The notes under the pieces: model-generated
The model's database searches: none
Told to the model about the DNA's origin: nothing
The model's input: the letters and a program-made list of their open reading frames with translations, nothing else
Shown: positions 21,700 through 33,114 of the stretch, one piece after another
Layout: each line of letters begins with the position of its first letter
Position numbering within the stretch: position 1 is the stretch's first letter
Source of the DNA: Pilasporangium apinafurcum
Taxonomy: Eukaryota; Oomycota; Peronosporomycetes; Pythiales; Pythiaceae
Assembly (NCBI GenBank): GCA_001600495.1
Contig: BCKE01000090.1
Location: 9,355-68,551, forward strand
Reading direction: 5' to 3'
DNA length: 59,197 nt
Position numbers and translations under genes: made by a program

Positions 21700-23633
21700 T
21701 TAGTATTTCCGAGTGGAACGGGTCGGCTCAAGTGAAACACATCGACGTTGAATGCGCCCAAGTCGCTGCTGCTTTACGTACGGAGTCGTGAGCGGCGGCG
21801 TCGTGGCTTCCGGCATAGCGGCGATGTACCCAGTGGGTTGTGAACCAATGACCGCGGTGATATAGTTGACAGCTGATTTCTCTACTTCTTCCTGCGTGTG
21901 CTCCGGCGCGGCTTCCATGGCTCTCACGGCGCGTATAGACATGTCGTCCCAGTTGATGCGCGCAATGGACGTAGCATAGACCGAGAGCTTAAAGAGTTCC
22001 ATGCATAGGACGCCGATCCAAAGTGCAGGGAACCCAAAGTCCAATGTCAGTCCTGCCAGAGAACAAGGAGATGATGATAAGAAAGAAGTGGCTGTAACAA
22101 TCAGCGGACATTCCTACCTCCAACGTAGGCGACAGGAAGATTGATGCACCACGTAGCGATGGTGCTCGTCCAAAAGATGATTTTGACTTGACTGGACAGA
22201 GGTAAGATACAACAGATTCATCATCAGTATTAATACGCAGTCAGCATCACTAGCGGGCAATATAAACGCACCCCATGCCCGTCAACACGCCAGAGCAGAG
22301 CATTTCAAACGACTCAAACACGTAGGCACAGATAAAGATGGGTAGTACACGCTTGCATGTGTATAAGAGGTCACGGTCGTTGGTGTAAATGGCAACGATT
22401 TCGTAGTCAAAGCAAGCCGTGACGGCTGCCAACAGGCCAACGACGACTGCTGTACAGGCAAAGCCCAATGTAGCAATCTTCTGTGCGCGCTGCGGCTGAC
22501 CGGCGCCGAGATAGTTAGCTACCCGCACCTGTGTGGCGCACCCATATCCCCAGAACAACGCCCAGAGCAGGCCCCATAGCCCGGAAATGACCGCATTCGC
22601 TGCGATTATATCAGCACCCAGTTTCGCGGCCACTAACGAAACGAGTGCATTCGCGAGGTTAGACACAAAGCTGTTCCCAGCGATTGGACCTGCGATGATG
22701 AGAAATGCCTTGAAGCGACAGAGTGTGAGCGCCTTCCAGTTCCAGCCCTTCCAGGCGCGTTGATGGTATTTCTTGTACAGGAATCCGTACATGAACAGCG
22801 CGCATGGCTGGAACCACGAGGCGAGCACAGTGGACAGCGGCGATCCGATAAATCCGAGGCCTTGCCATGATCCGATGCCGTAGATGAAGATCGAATTCCC
22901 GGCGATGGCGACAAAAATAGATGTAAAGCCGACGATCGTCGTGGGGATGAGGATACCCATAGCTTGGAAATACTGTCTGTTGTCAATGCAACACTGCAGA
23001 TATGAGCATTCAGATGTCACAATCGTCTGTGGCGAGACTGTGTAATTACCTCAAGCAGGCGTAAAGAAGCGATGGAAGAATGGCAAAGGACAGCACACGT
23101 GCAAACTTTGCGGCTAATTCAATGACGACTTGATCGTCCGTAGAATATTCCAGGACATATTGGATACACCAGTACCAGACGAATACTGGAATCGAGAGAA
23201 CTGTAGTGAGAAGAAGTCCAAACTGTAACCATATTCCAGTGAGTTCACGATTGCCCGCACCCCAGGATTGACCACAGAGCTACATCATCCGAACAAAGAA
23301 CGCGTTTTGTAGAATGGAGGACGAGTATCCAGGACGAACAAATGTTCATACCGTGATCAACGCGGATGCTGATGCCCACACAGCCATCAACGGTGCACTC
23401 GTCCACACTTGTGATAATGAAGCGGCAGCGAGTTCTTTGACTCCCAGATGGCCGAGGAAAATGGAGTCGATAGATGTCAGGGCAATTCTGGCGACGGACG
23501 CCATGCTCACCTGAATAGCCATGGTGGAAAGGTCACGAAATTCATGCCACGTCGACAAATGAGTAGAGTCGAACTGTGATTTTGGTAGCAGCGGCTTCTT
23601 CTCCATCGCAGCTTTCCCGATGAAGGCGGGCAA
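21700..23633 (-). CDS. MATE-family multidrug/metabolite efflux transporter
   Basis: Five exons (23633-23352, 23279-23050, 22976-22272, 22191-22118, 22052-21700) join in frame to 547 residues. Features include an N-terminal SIDSIFLGHLGVKELAAASL helix of MATE type, LCGQSWGAGNRELTG just after intron 1 (the family's CGQAxGA motif), a second repeat containing NYLGAGQPQRAQKIA, and GVLTGMGQ rebuilt across intron 3. About twelve hydrophobic helices are visible. MATE proteins export cationic drugs, organic acids or secondary metabolites using H+ or Na+ gradients. Substrate is unknown. The C-tail is cytosolic and ends RSTRKY. Confidence 0.92.
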
Positions 23634-24400
23634 AAAGAAAAAGTAAAGTACAGACTAGGCACTATGGCTGCTAGATATTATCTATGATCTTTCAAGCAGT
23701 TTCGGCTTCTTAATGGCGATTACCAGAATATGGCCTAACCGTGTGGACACGTTTGAAAAGTCGGTTGACCCCCCCCCACTGTCCACGGATACTTTTCCTA
23801 AATTCTATTCTTCCCGTCGTAACTCTGGTGGCCTTGGAAATCCATGTAGGAGACACATAACGAGTGTAAGAATGTTTTTCGACGCATCCACATCTCACTC
23901 CCACATGATTCTGCACTCATTGTTGTTGCAACGGAGAACCTGACGGGAGCTCTGGCTCATCGAGTTGGTGTACATGCTCAATGCACAACTTGTTCTTGTG
24001 AAGCAACTGGTGGGCTATGATGGGATGGTTAAGTGTATTTACACTGCACGCCACCATCCACGAGCCTTTTTTACTTGCTTATTTACCATATCTCACTCAA
24101 ATCTACAAGATCTGACAAGTCTAAGATGCATATACACATGGGAATTTGCAATTCTTTGTCAATCAAAAATCACCGCGAGACATCATATGTGTATGAATGT
24201 TACTGCTAGTATGCAGTCTGAGTGCAATTAGTCGCTACTCGACTCGGATAATCCCCCTCCGCATTTACGTCCCTATGAAGACTATACACGAATGCCCAGT
24301 ATCCCAATCGACAACATCGCTCCTGTCCTTCACGATATTATCTTCAGCATCATCACATGGAGGTAGTGGATTACCTAGAGCATGATGTGAAGACTTTATC
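23634..24400. other. Gene-free interval upstream of IS607-like remnant
   Basis: No gene is supported. The stretch contains only short interrupted frames, a run of nine C (around 23769-23777), and AT-rich sequence. It may include further decayed repeat sequence, but I could not assign a family. Confidence 0.5.
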
Positions 24401-24454
24401 TGAACCTCATAATGCGGATTTAAAGGCCAGAGTCAGACTAGGTAACTCCGACAT

Positions 24455-24473
24455 CTGGACTCGATGAGTCCAG
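24455..24473 (-). ncRNA. Conserved 3' hairpin of IS607-like remnant (candidate guide-RNA part)
   Basis: Perfect 8-bp arms CTGGACTC and GAGTCCAG with a three-base loop on the minus strand, at the same position relative to RuvC-III as 56559-56579. Pairing is kept although the surrounding coding frame has decayed. Confidence 0.4.
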
Positions 24474-25117
24474 GAGAATAGGTGTTCATTCTTGAAAAAG
24501 ATGTTTCTAGCAGCGTTGACATCTCTGTCAGTGAGGACACTCCAAGACTTTCTGATACCAAACATCTCGCTGAGAAGTTGTTTCTGTTCCTTCGTTGGAT
24601 ACAGCCTCACTTTCAAAATGCTGTCTGGATTTAGTTTATCTATCTTACATCATTTGATCCTTTCCGAGTCTTCTAAGTATTCCTGCCTTCCTTCCTTCCA
24701 TTTCTTCTCACAGCGAAGAGGTTAACATGAGACGAGAGGTCTTCTTGGCGTTCTCTTGCTTTCATGTCTTCATTCTTGTCTTGATGAAGTTGTTGGTCGA
24801 CGTGAACCACGATTTGGATGCTATGCTCTTTACATATTTGTGCGAGGAGTTGATACTCAAATCGGTCTTGGACGATAACCGCAATCCTCGAGATCTACTT
24901 TTTACGTACCATTTCTACCTATCTGAACAGTCCTGACTTGCTGTCCTTGAGATCGGAATCAATATCGATCTCCTCGGGCATGCACTGTCATCGACTTGCA
25001 TCCTTTCTTGAAAAGAAGGATAGTGGAGAAAAGATCTCATTGAGGAGAATTGAAAACAAGTTTCTATCGATAGGGAGAAAAAACACGTCAAAGTATATCC
25101 CACCGGTGGGAGAAATG

Positions 25118-25129
25118 GGGGAATAAAGG
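25118..25129 (+). repeat. GGGGAATAAAGG motif copy
   Basis: One of four exact copies of this 12-mer in the window (others at 114-125, 53449-53460 minus, 55832-55843). Here it is preceded by one extra G. It lies 120 bp before the ATG of the CBS-domain gene and near the upstream edge of the IS607 remnant. Confidence 0.6.
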
Positions 25130-25249
25130 CTAACTACTGGGCGTGAAAGTTGATTGAAGTCGAGGTTGGAATGAGTTTGCTCATAATCGTACCTTATTGA
25201 CTTATACAACATTGATTGTGAAACGTCCCGGTGCCTGAACCGCCATGTG

Positions 25250-27438
25250 ATGGAAACTCAAGAGCAACATTGGATGGAGAGTCACATGGCCATTGTCATG
25301 GGAGCTGCATTAGCGTCACATGGGCTAGGTGGGTTTCACCATCGTCAATTTCTGATTGAATATGTTAAGCACTCGAGAAGGACAATAGAGGAGTGTGCGC
25401 AGATCTTTCGTGGATCATGGAGCAGTCAAGATGAACCAGGTGAGAGAGTAAAACAGCCATCCACTGCCGTCAGATACCCTCGCCACCTTTGCTTGCAAGA
25501 CTTTGACGAAGTATTCGGCTTGCTGATGGCTGATCCGGAGCCACATTTCGAGTTCTTTCGAGAACCCGGAGCCACGACCGTCTGTGCTCATCAAGTTTTC
25601 TGTGCCGTGGCACTGTTGATGAAATCAGACCTCCATGCCAAAATTGATTTCTTGCTTCATTTATACGCTGACAACAATGGCCAATTTACATCTAACACGA
25701 AGAGACTACTTATCAAAGACTTTCTTGCAACGCTTTCACGTGTCTTCTTACTGGAAGAATCAATTTCCAACAGCATCGTTGTTCTACTAGAGGTATATTG
25801 AGTAGTTGTATGGCATCTTTTGGAGTCTGTATCGTGGCTACACACAGAACTGACTAGAAACCACATATAGAAATCGTTTTGGAATGAAGACGAGGGAAGT
25901 CTAACATCGACACGGGAACTTTACGATGTTTGCTTCACAAATGCCCGTATTAGTCGGTATCTTCACGACATTGAAGCACTTGTGGAAGGTATACTATCTG
26001 TTGAATAATGTCTTCGATCATTCGGCAAAGATTTATCAGTGTAATGCTCTTTTTCGTGAAAGATCTTCGGACAGTTCGTTCCCCACACTCTAGGCAGTGT
26101 ATTCATCAAGCCCGTGAGACCAGTTGTGATCGCTTACCACGAACAATGTCCACGCTCTCAATTACTCGCGAGTCGATACTTTGGAGTATGAGAGTACGTA
26201 ACTGCATGGAAATGACTGTCCTTTATAGACTGGTGGCATACACTGATCCAGCGATTCCACACAGGCACGGGATTATACCTATTACTGGCAGCAAACACAG
26301 TTAGAAATGCATGTAGATGCACGATGTGCTCATGCGCTTAGTGAGCTCGCCAGAATGCAAACTTCAACCCTTGTCGTCTTTGACTCCAAGATTACTGACG
26401 ATGAAAAGCGTAGTTACTGCGGTCTCCTTGCAGCTGACGATTTCCTTCGGTAATCAACAACTATGTGACGTATTACTTTGGTTGTTTAGATTTCTGATGT
26501 TGTATATGCGCCAGTTTTTTCCTGCAATTTATCCCTCCTGACATTTTGATTGAGCATAACGACCGCGCTCGTATGAAGCTCGAGAAGTGCATTCGAAGAT
26601 TCGGGGAAGCCACGCTGGGGGATTTGATCCACTTTTGCACCAAAGACCATAAATTCCAGTGCATCGCCGACGATGAACCATTTTTCAATATTGTGCTTTA
26701 CTTTGCGTGTGGGGCTGCTGGTCTTGCGGTCCTGCGGGACGGTACTGACTCACTCGAACTGCTTCTCGGCACTCTCACTGTCTTTGACATACTCGAATGG
26801 ATCGATGAGGACGCGACGTTGTTGAGTACGTGCTCATTCATGTTAAGCATTGGTCACTTCTGTGTGACTCATGACGCTGTGTTTATTGCTGCGATAGATG
26901 GAAAGCAATCGTACGTCGTTTCAGCATTTCCAGAATTTTTCTATTCTCCAGCCACGCTTGACGAATCTGCGACATCCGTTTGTGAAGCATTATCGGTGAT
27001 GACTGAAAGAAAACTGAGTGGTATTCGTGTGTTGACACATGCCAATGGCAATGCCAAAGTGCTTAGGTACGCGGAATGGACTGGGAACGTTATTTTTGCC
27101 ATCTGAAATTGACTGTGTCTTTGACTGTTATTTCTTCAAATTCTAGTGCTTTTCCCACTTTGTTTGCCTCAACGTACGATGTTGTTAGCAATCGAAGAGA
27201 AGTCACAGTATCGACTTGTCCTTTGCTTTTCTCGTTGGGCGAGATTTCACATTTGCTACAAGAATGCTGTATCGTTTCTGTGGATTCTTCTATCGCGCAT
27301 GTAATTCAGAAAATGGTAGAGAAGAGAACGAATCGCGTGTACATTCACAGGGATGATGGGCGTTGCGTGGGTGCAGTCCGAGCGACTGATATATTTCTGC
27401 TATTGCTGCGGGAACAACACTGTTTGTACCAAAGCTGA
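25250..27438 (+). CDS. CBS-domain protein with N-terminal EF-hand-like helical region
   Basis: Six exons (25250-25792, 25871-25988, 26094-26185, 26265-26449, 26515-27066, 27147-27438) splice in frame to 593 residues. The N-terminal ~200 residues contain a helical KIDFLLHLYADNNGQFTSN segment resembling a degenerate EF-hand (D-N-N-G-Q-F). The rest holds CBS-type units. One has HALSELARMQTSTLVVFD...CGLLAADDFL, and another has CEALSVMTERKLSGIRVL. The last is the clearest: CCIVSVDSSIAHVIQKMVEKRTNRVYIHRDDGRCVGAVRATDIFLLLL. The layout resembles the four-CBS AMPK-gamma/SNF4 arrangement, which senses adenine nucleotides. Orthology to SNF4 is not established, and the EF-hand is unlikely to bind calcium well. 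Confidence 0.75.
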
Positions 27439-27515
27439 ACAAAACACGGGATATAAATGCACGTCAATTTTGCTTTTCGATTTTTTCGCGATATTCGAGT
27501 CTATTTGACAATCAA

Positions 27516-29219
27516 TCATTCTATGCGGACAATGAAATTGTTTCTGCGGCCAATTCGAAGCAGAACCACTTTGGCGTCAATTAGCATGTTGGCATCGAGC
27601 ACCAGTGACTCCAAGTCAACGCGTATGTCGTTGACGTAGACACCTCCGCCTTTGATCAAGCGACGAGCCTCAGCTAAAAAAAAGACAGGATTAGAACACC
27701 AACATTACCAACACAAACGCAAACTATGGAACGCACCTTTCGATTTGCAGGCTCCTATTTGAACAGCAAGATCCACTAGCGGACGATTAATGACATCAGT
27801 AGGAGCTAACACGGCCTGCGGTGCGTCACCAGCTTTCAGCAGCACTTGCTCTGCAGTCAGATGCTCTGACTTCTTGCCAAACAACAACTCGGTGGTTTCT
27901 AACGCTGTCCTCAGCCCGTCTCTACCGTGGAGTGCCTCTGTCATAGTTGCTGCCAAGAACTTTTGCGCTGCTCGCTCCTCCGGCTTCTTCTTGTGCTCTT
28001 CTACCAAGTCTCGAATTTCATTTATACTAATGAATGTAAAGCTCTTAAGCAGTTGCTCCACGTCACGATCGTCTGCGCGGAGGAAGTATTGGTAGAGATC
28101 AAACTAATTCGTCAAACAAAATATCAAGTAAATAAATGAATGATTGTGGGTGATATAAAACCGGTTAAAGCTTTACCTATCATATTACTTACCACTGATG
28201 TCTTCTTTGCATCTAGCCAAATGGCATTTCCTGCCGACTTGCCGTATTTCTCGCCCGTTGCTGTCGTCAACAGCGTGAGCGTGGCTCCGTAAACGTCCTA
28301 ACACAGCGAGTTAGTTAGTGATAAAGTGTTACATTGCCATCAGACCCTTGGTTCTGCCTTCATACTTTGCCCGTAGTTTTGCGAACGAGTTCACATCCGG
28401 ACGCGATATTTCCCCATTGATCACTGCCTCCGATCTGCACCATACAGCCGTATTGACGGTGGAGATGCAAGAAATCATACGCCTTCAAAAGAATTACAAA
28501 GGAATAGGAGGCTACGTCAGTTCAAGAAGCATATTCAGGCTTCAAAGCCATTCTTTTCGAGTGGTCAACGAACCTGAAACAACTGATACGAGAACTCGAG
28601 GAAGCTGATACCTTGTTCTGATTCCAATCGTTTCTTTACGCTATCTCTTGCGAGCATTGCATTGACACGGAAGTGTCTGCCACCAAAGTGAAATGTAGAA
28701 AGCTTAAATAAGTGGTAACCTACCAGGATTCCAGCACAAATGACAGACCTACCTGCCAATGTCGCGCATCCAATCCACGGCGGAGATCTTGGTGTGCCAC
28801 TCTGCGTTGTTGCAGACGATAGCGCCTGTTCGTGGGCAGTCAAAGTCCAGTATAGGCGAGAGGCCTTTGATGATCTGCTGCGCGTTCTTCTGCACCGTCT
28901 CGTCCGACAACAGCACGCGCTCTTCCGATTTACCACTCGGATCGCCAATCATCCCCGTAGCACCACCCACTAGTAGAATAGGGCGCATACCTGCCTTCTG
29001 GAAATGGCGCAGCGCAATGCCTTGCAGCAGGTTACCAAGGTGAAGCGAATCCGCTGTTGGATCAAAGCCACAGTACACGGATGGCGCAGGAGCTGAGGCG
29101 GCCATAGCTGCAGTGGATGCATAGCCCGATAACAGTGTATCCAGCGCTCGTCCGGCGTCCTGGTGTGTCAGTGCCGCCATCATCCCGCGCGAGCGCAGCG
29201 CCTCCAGTGCGCGGCTCAT
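27516..29219 (-). CDS. YARS2: Tyrosyl-tRNA synthetase, bacterial/mitochondrial type
   Basis: Six exons (29219-28753, 28676-28574, 28482-28366, 28297-28193, 28103-27737, 27673-27516) join in frame to 438 residues. Class I features are [16 protein letters not shown] (HIGH-type), [23 protein letters not shown] and [14 protein letters not shown] (KMSKS-type KFGKS). An S4-like RNA-binding tail ([15 protein letters not shown]) ends the protein and is encoded by the last exon. It charges tRNA-Tyr, most likely in mitochondria, because this is the bacterial-type enzyme. A presequence is plausible in the Arg/Ala-rich first 30 residues. Confidence 0.93.
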
Positions 29220-29318
29220 TGTCTACTCTCAATTTGTGGTCTTTGTGGCGATGGTTGTCAAAATTAAGAAAGTAACCTTCGTGTAACCTACTTGTATTTA
29301 TCGTAACTCAGTGTAACC

Positions 29319-30072
29319 CTAGAGGACTCGTCTAACTTCGAGCGTACGGTGGAGGAAGGCGATCTGCCAGAAGGAGACGCCGAAGAGCACAAGCGCCTCC
29401 ACCCACGCCCACCATACGATACGGCTGTGTGTGCTGCTGATTACTACACACACATATGATAACATTATAGACGATTGTTTCTACCAATAATAAACAGGTG
29501 ATAAGAAGAAAACGAACCGTCGTTGTGGTACTGCTTGATCGCCTTCATGTACGCTTGGGTATCCTTGACAGTGTCGAGACTCACGGACAGCTCATAGACC
29601 AAATCCTCCAGCTCCTGGACTTGTTCTGTTGTATGGAATCAACCGCATTAGTCAAAATATATTAGTAAAGACATATAATAAGCAATCACGCACTGATTTT
29701 GGTTGCATCGGCATTTGAGAGCACTTCATGGGTTGGGTCATCGGCGTGGAAGGAAAAGCCGATGACGACATCTCCCAGGGATGACAGAACGCTCTGAAAG
29801 CAAACAGTATGGAGTCCTGCTTCGCCAATCGCGCCTATGTACCGACCGGAGCCGCCTTTGTGACTGTAGATGACCTGCTCCTTCCCGTCCGTTAGCTGTG
29901 TCTCCAGCGCTTCAGCCACACCGCGCAAGATCTCGTAGTTGAGGGAGATGCCGTGTTTGTAGTTGCCTGCATCCACGGAGAAGCACTCAGTGGAGCCCGC
30001 CGGCACTACCACGTGGATAGCACGTGTGAAGGTGAAAAAAACGCTGGAGAGTATGAGGAGCAACAGCTGCAT
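29319..30072 (-). CDS. p24/TMED (emp24-GOLD) cargo receptor
   Basis: Three exons (30072-29694, 29625-29518, 29443-29319) give 203 residues. A signal peptide (MQLLLLILSSVFFTFTRA) precedes a GOLD domain with ECFSVDAG, the GRYIGAIGEAGLHTVCF strand and GFSFHAD. Exon 2 encodes a coiled coil (VQELEDLVYELSVSLDTVKD). Exon 3 encodes a membrane helix (VWWAWVEALVLFGVSFWQI) and a short tail ending LEVRRVL. The F-L-x-R-T-L-E-V-R-R tail contains the aromatic/basic pattern used for COP coat binding. p24 proteins select cargo in early secretory COPI/COPII vesicles. The exon-3 acceptor was chosen because it alone keeps the frame. Confidence 0.88.
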
Positions 30073-30197
30073 TTGCTTTCAGACTTCTTCAGGAATAAAA
30101 TGATGCTACCAATATGCAGATAATCTATGTGGGCCACACCACAAATAAGCTTTTCAGATCTGCTGACCAGAATTGAGCAATAGTTCAACGCTGAACA

Positions 30198-30712
30198 ATG
30201 CAAGAAGTGCGGCGACAGTTAGATCGGCTCTTCGCTGTACACGCGGTGGTTGCGATTCTCTCGGGCATCTTCTGCTTCTTTGCACCACATACGCTACTCT
30301 CCCCCATTCTTGGGAACGCCAATAACACGCATTTTGCGCATGAATTCATTCGTCTCTACGGTATGAAGTTGTCTCATTTGCTATGATGTGCGCTGAAATT
30401 TGCCTAATACTCCTAAACACTTGCTGTACAACAGGAGCACTGACCCTGGCACAAGGGTGGCTGGTTTATCGCACGCGTCTCGTGAGCGATGCGCTCATCC
30501 GACGGACGTTCTGTCAGGCATACTGCATTTGTTTTTCGCTGCAGGCGCTGGCGCTTGTGCGTGCGCAACTGACAGTACCAGAAAATCATTCGATTTTGCA
30601 CTGGATCAACATACTGTTACTTGGGGGATTGGGTGGTGCCTATGGCTATTTCCTCTTCTTCAAGACCATCAAGGCTTTTGAGCTGCCTGGTGGAGACAAG
30701 GCGCTATTGTAA
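30198..30712 (+). CDS. Small four-helix membrane protein, unknown function
   Basis: Two exons (30198-30360, 30435-30712) give 146 residues. Four hydrophobic segments are visible: AVVAILSGIFCFFAPHTLL, an ALTLAQGWLVY helix, AYCICFSLQALALV and ILLLGGLGGAYGYFLFF. No catalytic or targeting motif is recognised and I cannot assign a family. It is divergent from the p24 gene (125 bp between ATGs), which suggests a shared promoter. Confidence 0.65.
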
Positions 30713-30805
30713 GATGTATGACCAGTGTAAATGGATAAGCTCTGGCGTCGATCAGTGGCCATGTATACAGTTGGATTTACGCAGCTTATCTTCACAAGCA
30801 GAAGC

Positions 30806-32661
30806 TTAGATCTCACTTCGATTGGATTTTTTGTCAATACTCGGAATGCCTGTGGGAAGATTAGGCTGTTCACTCTTTTCTTCGCTCTCCATGCTCAAAT
30901 CAATAACATTGCTTCCAGCTACTCTCTTCTCTTCTGCAACCACCACATGTGACGAGCCTGAGATGGCATGACCATTGGCTGGTTGCACGAGTACAGGTGT
31001 GATTTTCCGCTTTTTTCGCACCTGCAACACGGTAACTGCTTGTGGTGCTGTTGCTATTATGCCGGCGTTAGAAGTACCTTCCGTTTTCTTTGCTTGTTGA
31101 AAGGCACGAACAAGCGATGGCGTTGTGCTCGATTTCTTCTTCACGACTGGAGTTTTAGGTGAGGGAGCAACTGCTTGCTCATCAGTTGTCGATTGGGTTT
31201 TCTGCTTCTTCCGTGTAGGCTTGGGCGTTGTGAGCATTCGCTTTATTTGTGCTTCATTCATCGCGATTTGATCTGAAAAAAAAAGAAAAACAACGTTAGA
31301 ACTGAACAAGACAACGAAGAGGCTGCTATAAACCAGTGCACATTACTTTGTCGTGTGAGCGCTATGCCGAAGAATCCCTCTTCAAACTGAACGAACGAGA
31401 GATATCCGTCAATCGACGAAATGCTGAGCACTAGTCCATCCGCTGACCAACTGACATCTGTGAGATCGGCATAATGGAGATTTTTCAGCGTGCAAATCGG
31501 ATGACTTTGCTGTGTATCGTAAATAACAACAGTATTGAGCGTGATTACAGCGAAGATAGATCGATACGGCGTCTGGAAAAAGTTGCAAGGTGTCTCCCCT
31601 TCGTTTCTTCTTAGTTCATAGAGAATGGGACTGCAACGGATAGCAAGTGATGCTTTTTCCTGCCCTGGCAAGTGGAGCGTTGGCTGACTGAAGTTTCCTC
31701 TTGAAAAGGCGTACACAGTATTTACAGGTGACGCAGACTCAGTTGCCCGAAAGATTCCTGTGGGTACCAACAAGTATTTCCCATCGGGTGTCCATGTAAG
31801 ACGGCGAGCAAAGGCGGGGCAGGTGTCGTCCAGAAACATTCGATGCGTTGGAGGGGCGCGTGCTGGTTCTTCTCCACCACCGCTAACTGCTGCATCACTC
31901 CCTTCCTGTTTTTTTTGTGGCATGTCAATGGTAGTAGTAGGTTTCTCTTGTGGAAATTCGCGTGTCTTGATTGTTTGGATGCATGTTGATCGTCGGCTCT
32001 GCTTCTTGCTGCTCTGTCGGCTAATGCTGTCGTAGCCGTTCAGTGCGTATACTCTGCATGTGCGGTCGTTGCCTTCAGTGACGAGAAATTCGTTTAGTGG
32101 ATCCCACGCACACCCCTGCACGTATTGCGTGTGGTCCTTCCGCCGCTCCGCCACATCTCCTTTCTCCACGTTCCAAATGGCGGAGCAATTGTCCACAGAC
32201 GTGGAGCAAAGGAAGACAGAGTCTGGTGACCATGAGAGGTCCGTGATATCACCCTTGTGGCCGTATGGAAGGATGGTGCGCGTGACGTCACTGAGCGACA
32301 CAATCTTGTCCCACCCCCAATCGTCGCCCGCGGTCTTGGGTTTCGTCCAGATGATGATAGACATGTCGTCACTCGCAGATGCGAGATAGACGCCATTAGG
32401 CGAGAAGCGTACACAGTTGACGCTGCGATCATGGCCAGAAAGACTGAAGATAAAATCCAGACCGCCGTTGTCCTGCAAATCCTTGGTCACTCGCCACAAT
32501 TTCACGTCCTTATCAGCGCCACCAGTGGCAAGGATGGTGGGTGCAGAGTTATCTGAAGACTGCTGCTGTTGATGTAGGAAATCGATGGAAAGCACGGCCT
32601 CATTCAGTCCCGTGGGGCCGCAGTGCCAGCGGATCTCAGGCGTCGTTACCTTCAGTGCCAT
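30806..32661 (-). CDS. CHAF1B: Chromatin assembly factor 1 subunit B (p60/Cac2), WD40
   Basis: Two exons (32661-31347, 31272-30806) give 593 residues from the second in-frame Met (MALKVTTPEIRWH), which aligns with the family start. WD repeats include GHDRSVNCVRFSPNG...DDMSIIIW, GHKGDITDLSWSPDS...DNCSAIW and YVQGCAWDPLNEFLVT. The B-like motif region (RMFLDDTCPAFARRLTWTPDG) and IFAVITLNTVVIYDTQQSHP are characteristic of CAF1B. The C-tail is Lys/Ser/Thr-rich and disordered. CAF-1 deposits H3-H4 behind replication forks with PCNA. It is divergent from the sphingolipid-synthase gene, with 453 bp between ATGs, of which ~370 bp hold nothing recognisable. Confidence 0.92.
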
Positions 32662-33114
32662 CGTGTTGCTCGCTCCAAGTCTGATGATGATACAGAACGC
32701 TTTTGTAGCTCTTCCCGCCAAAATCGCGATACTGTTTCAATCCTTTTAAGTACGAAATACATCTGATTCGAAAATAAGAGAACGAATAGCATGCGTCCGA
32801 TCGAGAGAAGAATGCCGTTGAGCAGCAGTTATTGAATCCAGAAGAGTTTCGAGATTAAGAAGCTGCATGTGCTATTGCATGCCTGTAATTCATCTGCCTG
32901 CCCATAATTTCAGAACCAAATCGATGGGAGCGTGGTGGTTGGAAGTAGAATAACCATAAGCATTCCGTAATTCTGGCTTCAAAACCCAAACTACGATAAT
33001 GAAAAAACCGAAATTAGTTTATTTTCGGTACAATCTGCCAATCTCTCTTTTCCGTTGGGACATGTGTATATTTGGCAACTTGCGCTCCTCGAGCAGCTAA
33101 CTCACTTGACGAGC

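Larger units (their letters stand above)
24407..25130 (-). mobile_element. Decayed IS607-like element: tnpA remnant followed by tnpB/Fanzor2 remnant
   Basis: Reading leftward, ~24890-24690 encodes a broken serine-recombinase C-half: IVQDRFEYQLLAQICKEH, IQIVVHV, then EDLSSHVNLFAVRRNGRK. This matches the DRLxRFG...EDLxxxVNVFxxRxNGRR pattern of IS607 TnpA. Stops occur before and after it. Immediately downstream, 24640-24407 encodes a TnpB N-terminal start (LKVRLYPTKEQKQLLSEMFG) fused by a large internal deletion to the C-terminal RuvC-III piece DRDVNAARNIFFKNEHL. Both genes have the same order and orientation as in IS607. The element is dead. A 3' hairpin (24455-24473) is shared with the copy near 56.57 kb. 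The upstream boundary at ~25130 is uncertain. Confidence 0.75.

Noticed and set aside
23769-23777. Run of nine C as a regulatory or quadruplex signal
   Set aside because: A single homopolymer with no partner tracts nearby; more likely noise in decayed DNA.
24407-24616. Intact small gene starting MKVRLYPTKEQK
   Set aside because: It is a TnpB start fused by deletion to the TnpB end, lacking RuvC-I, RuvC-II and the zinc ribbon.
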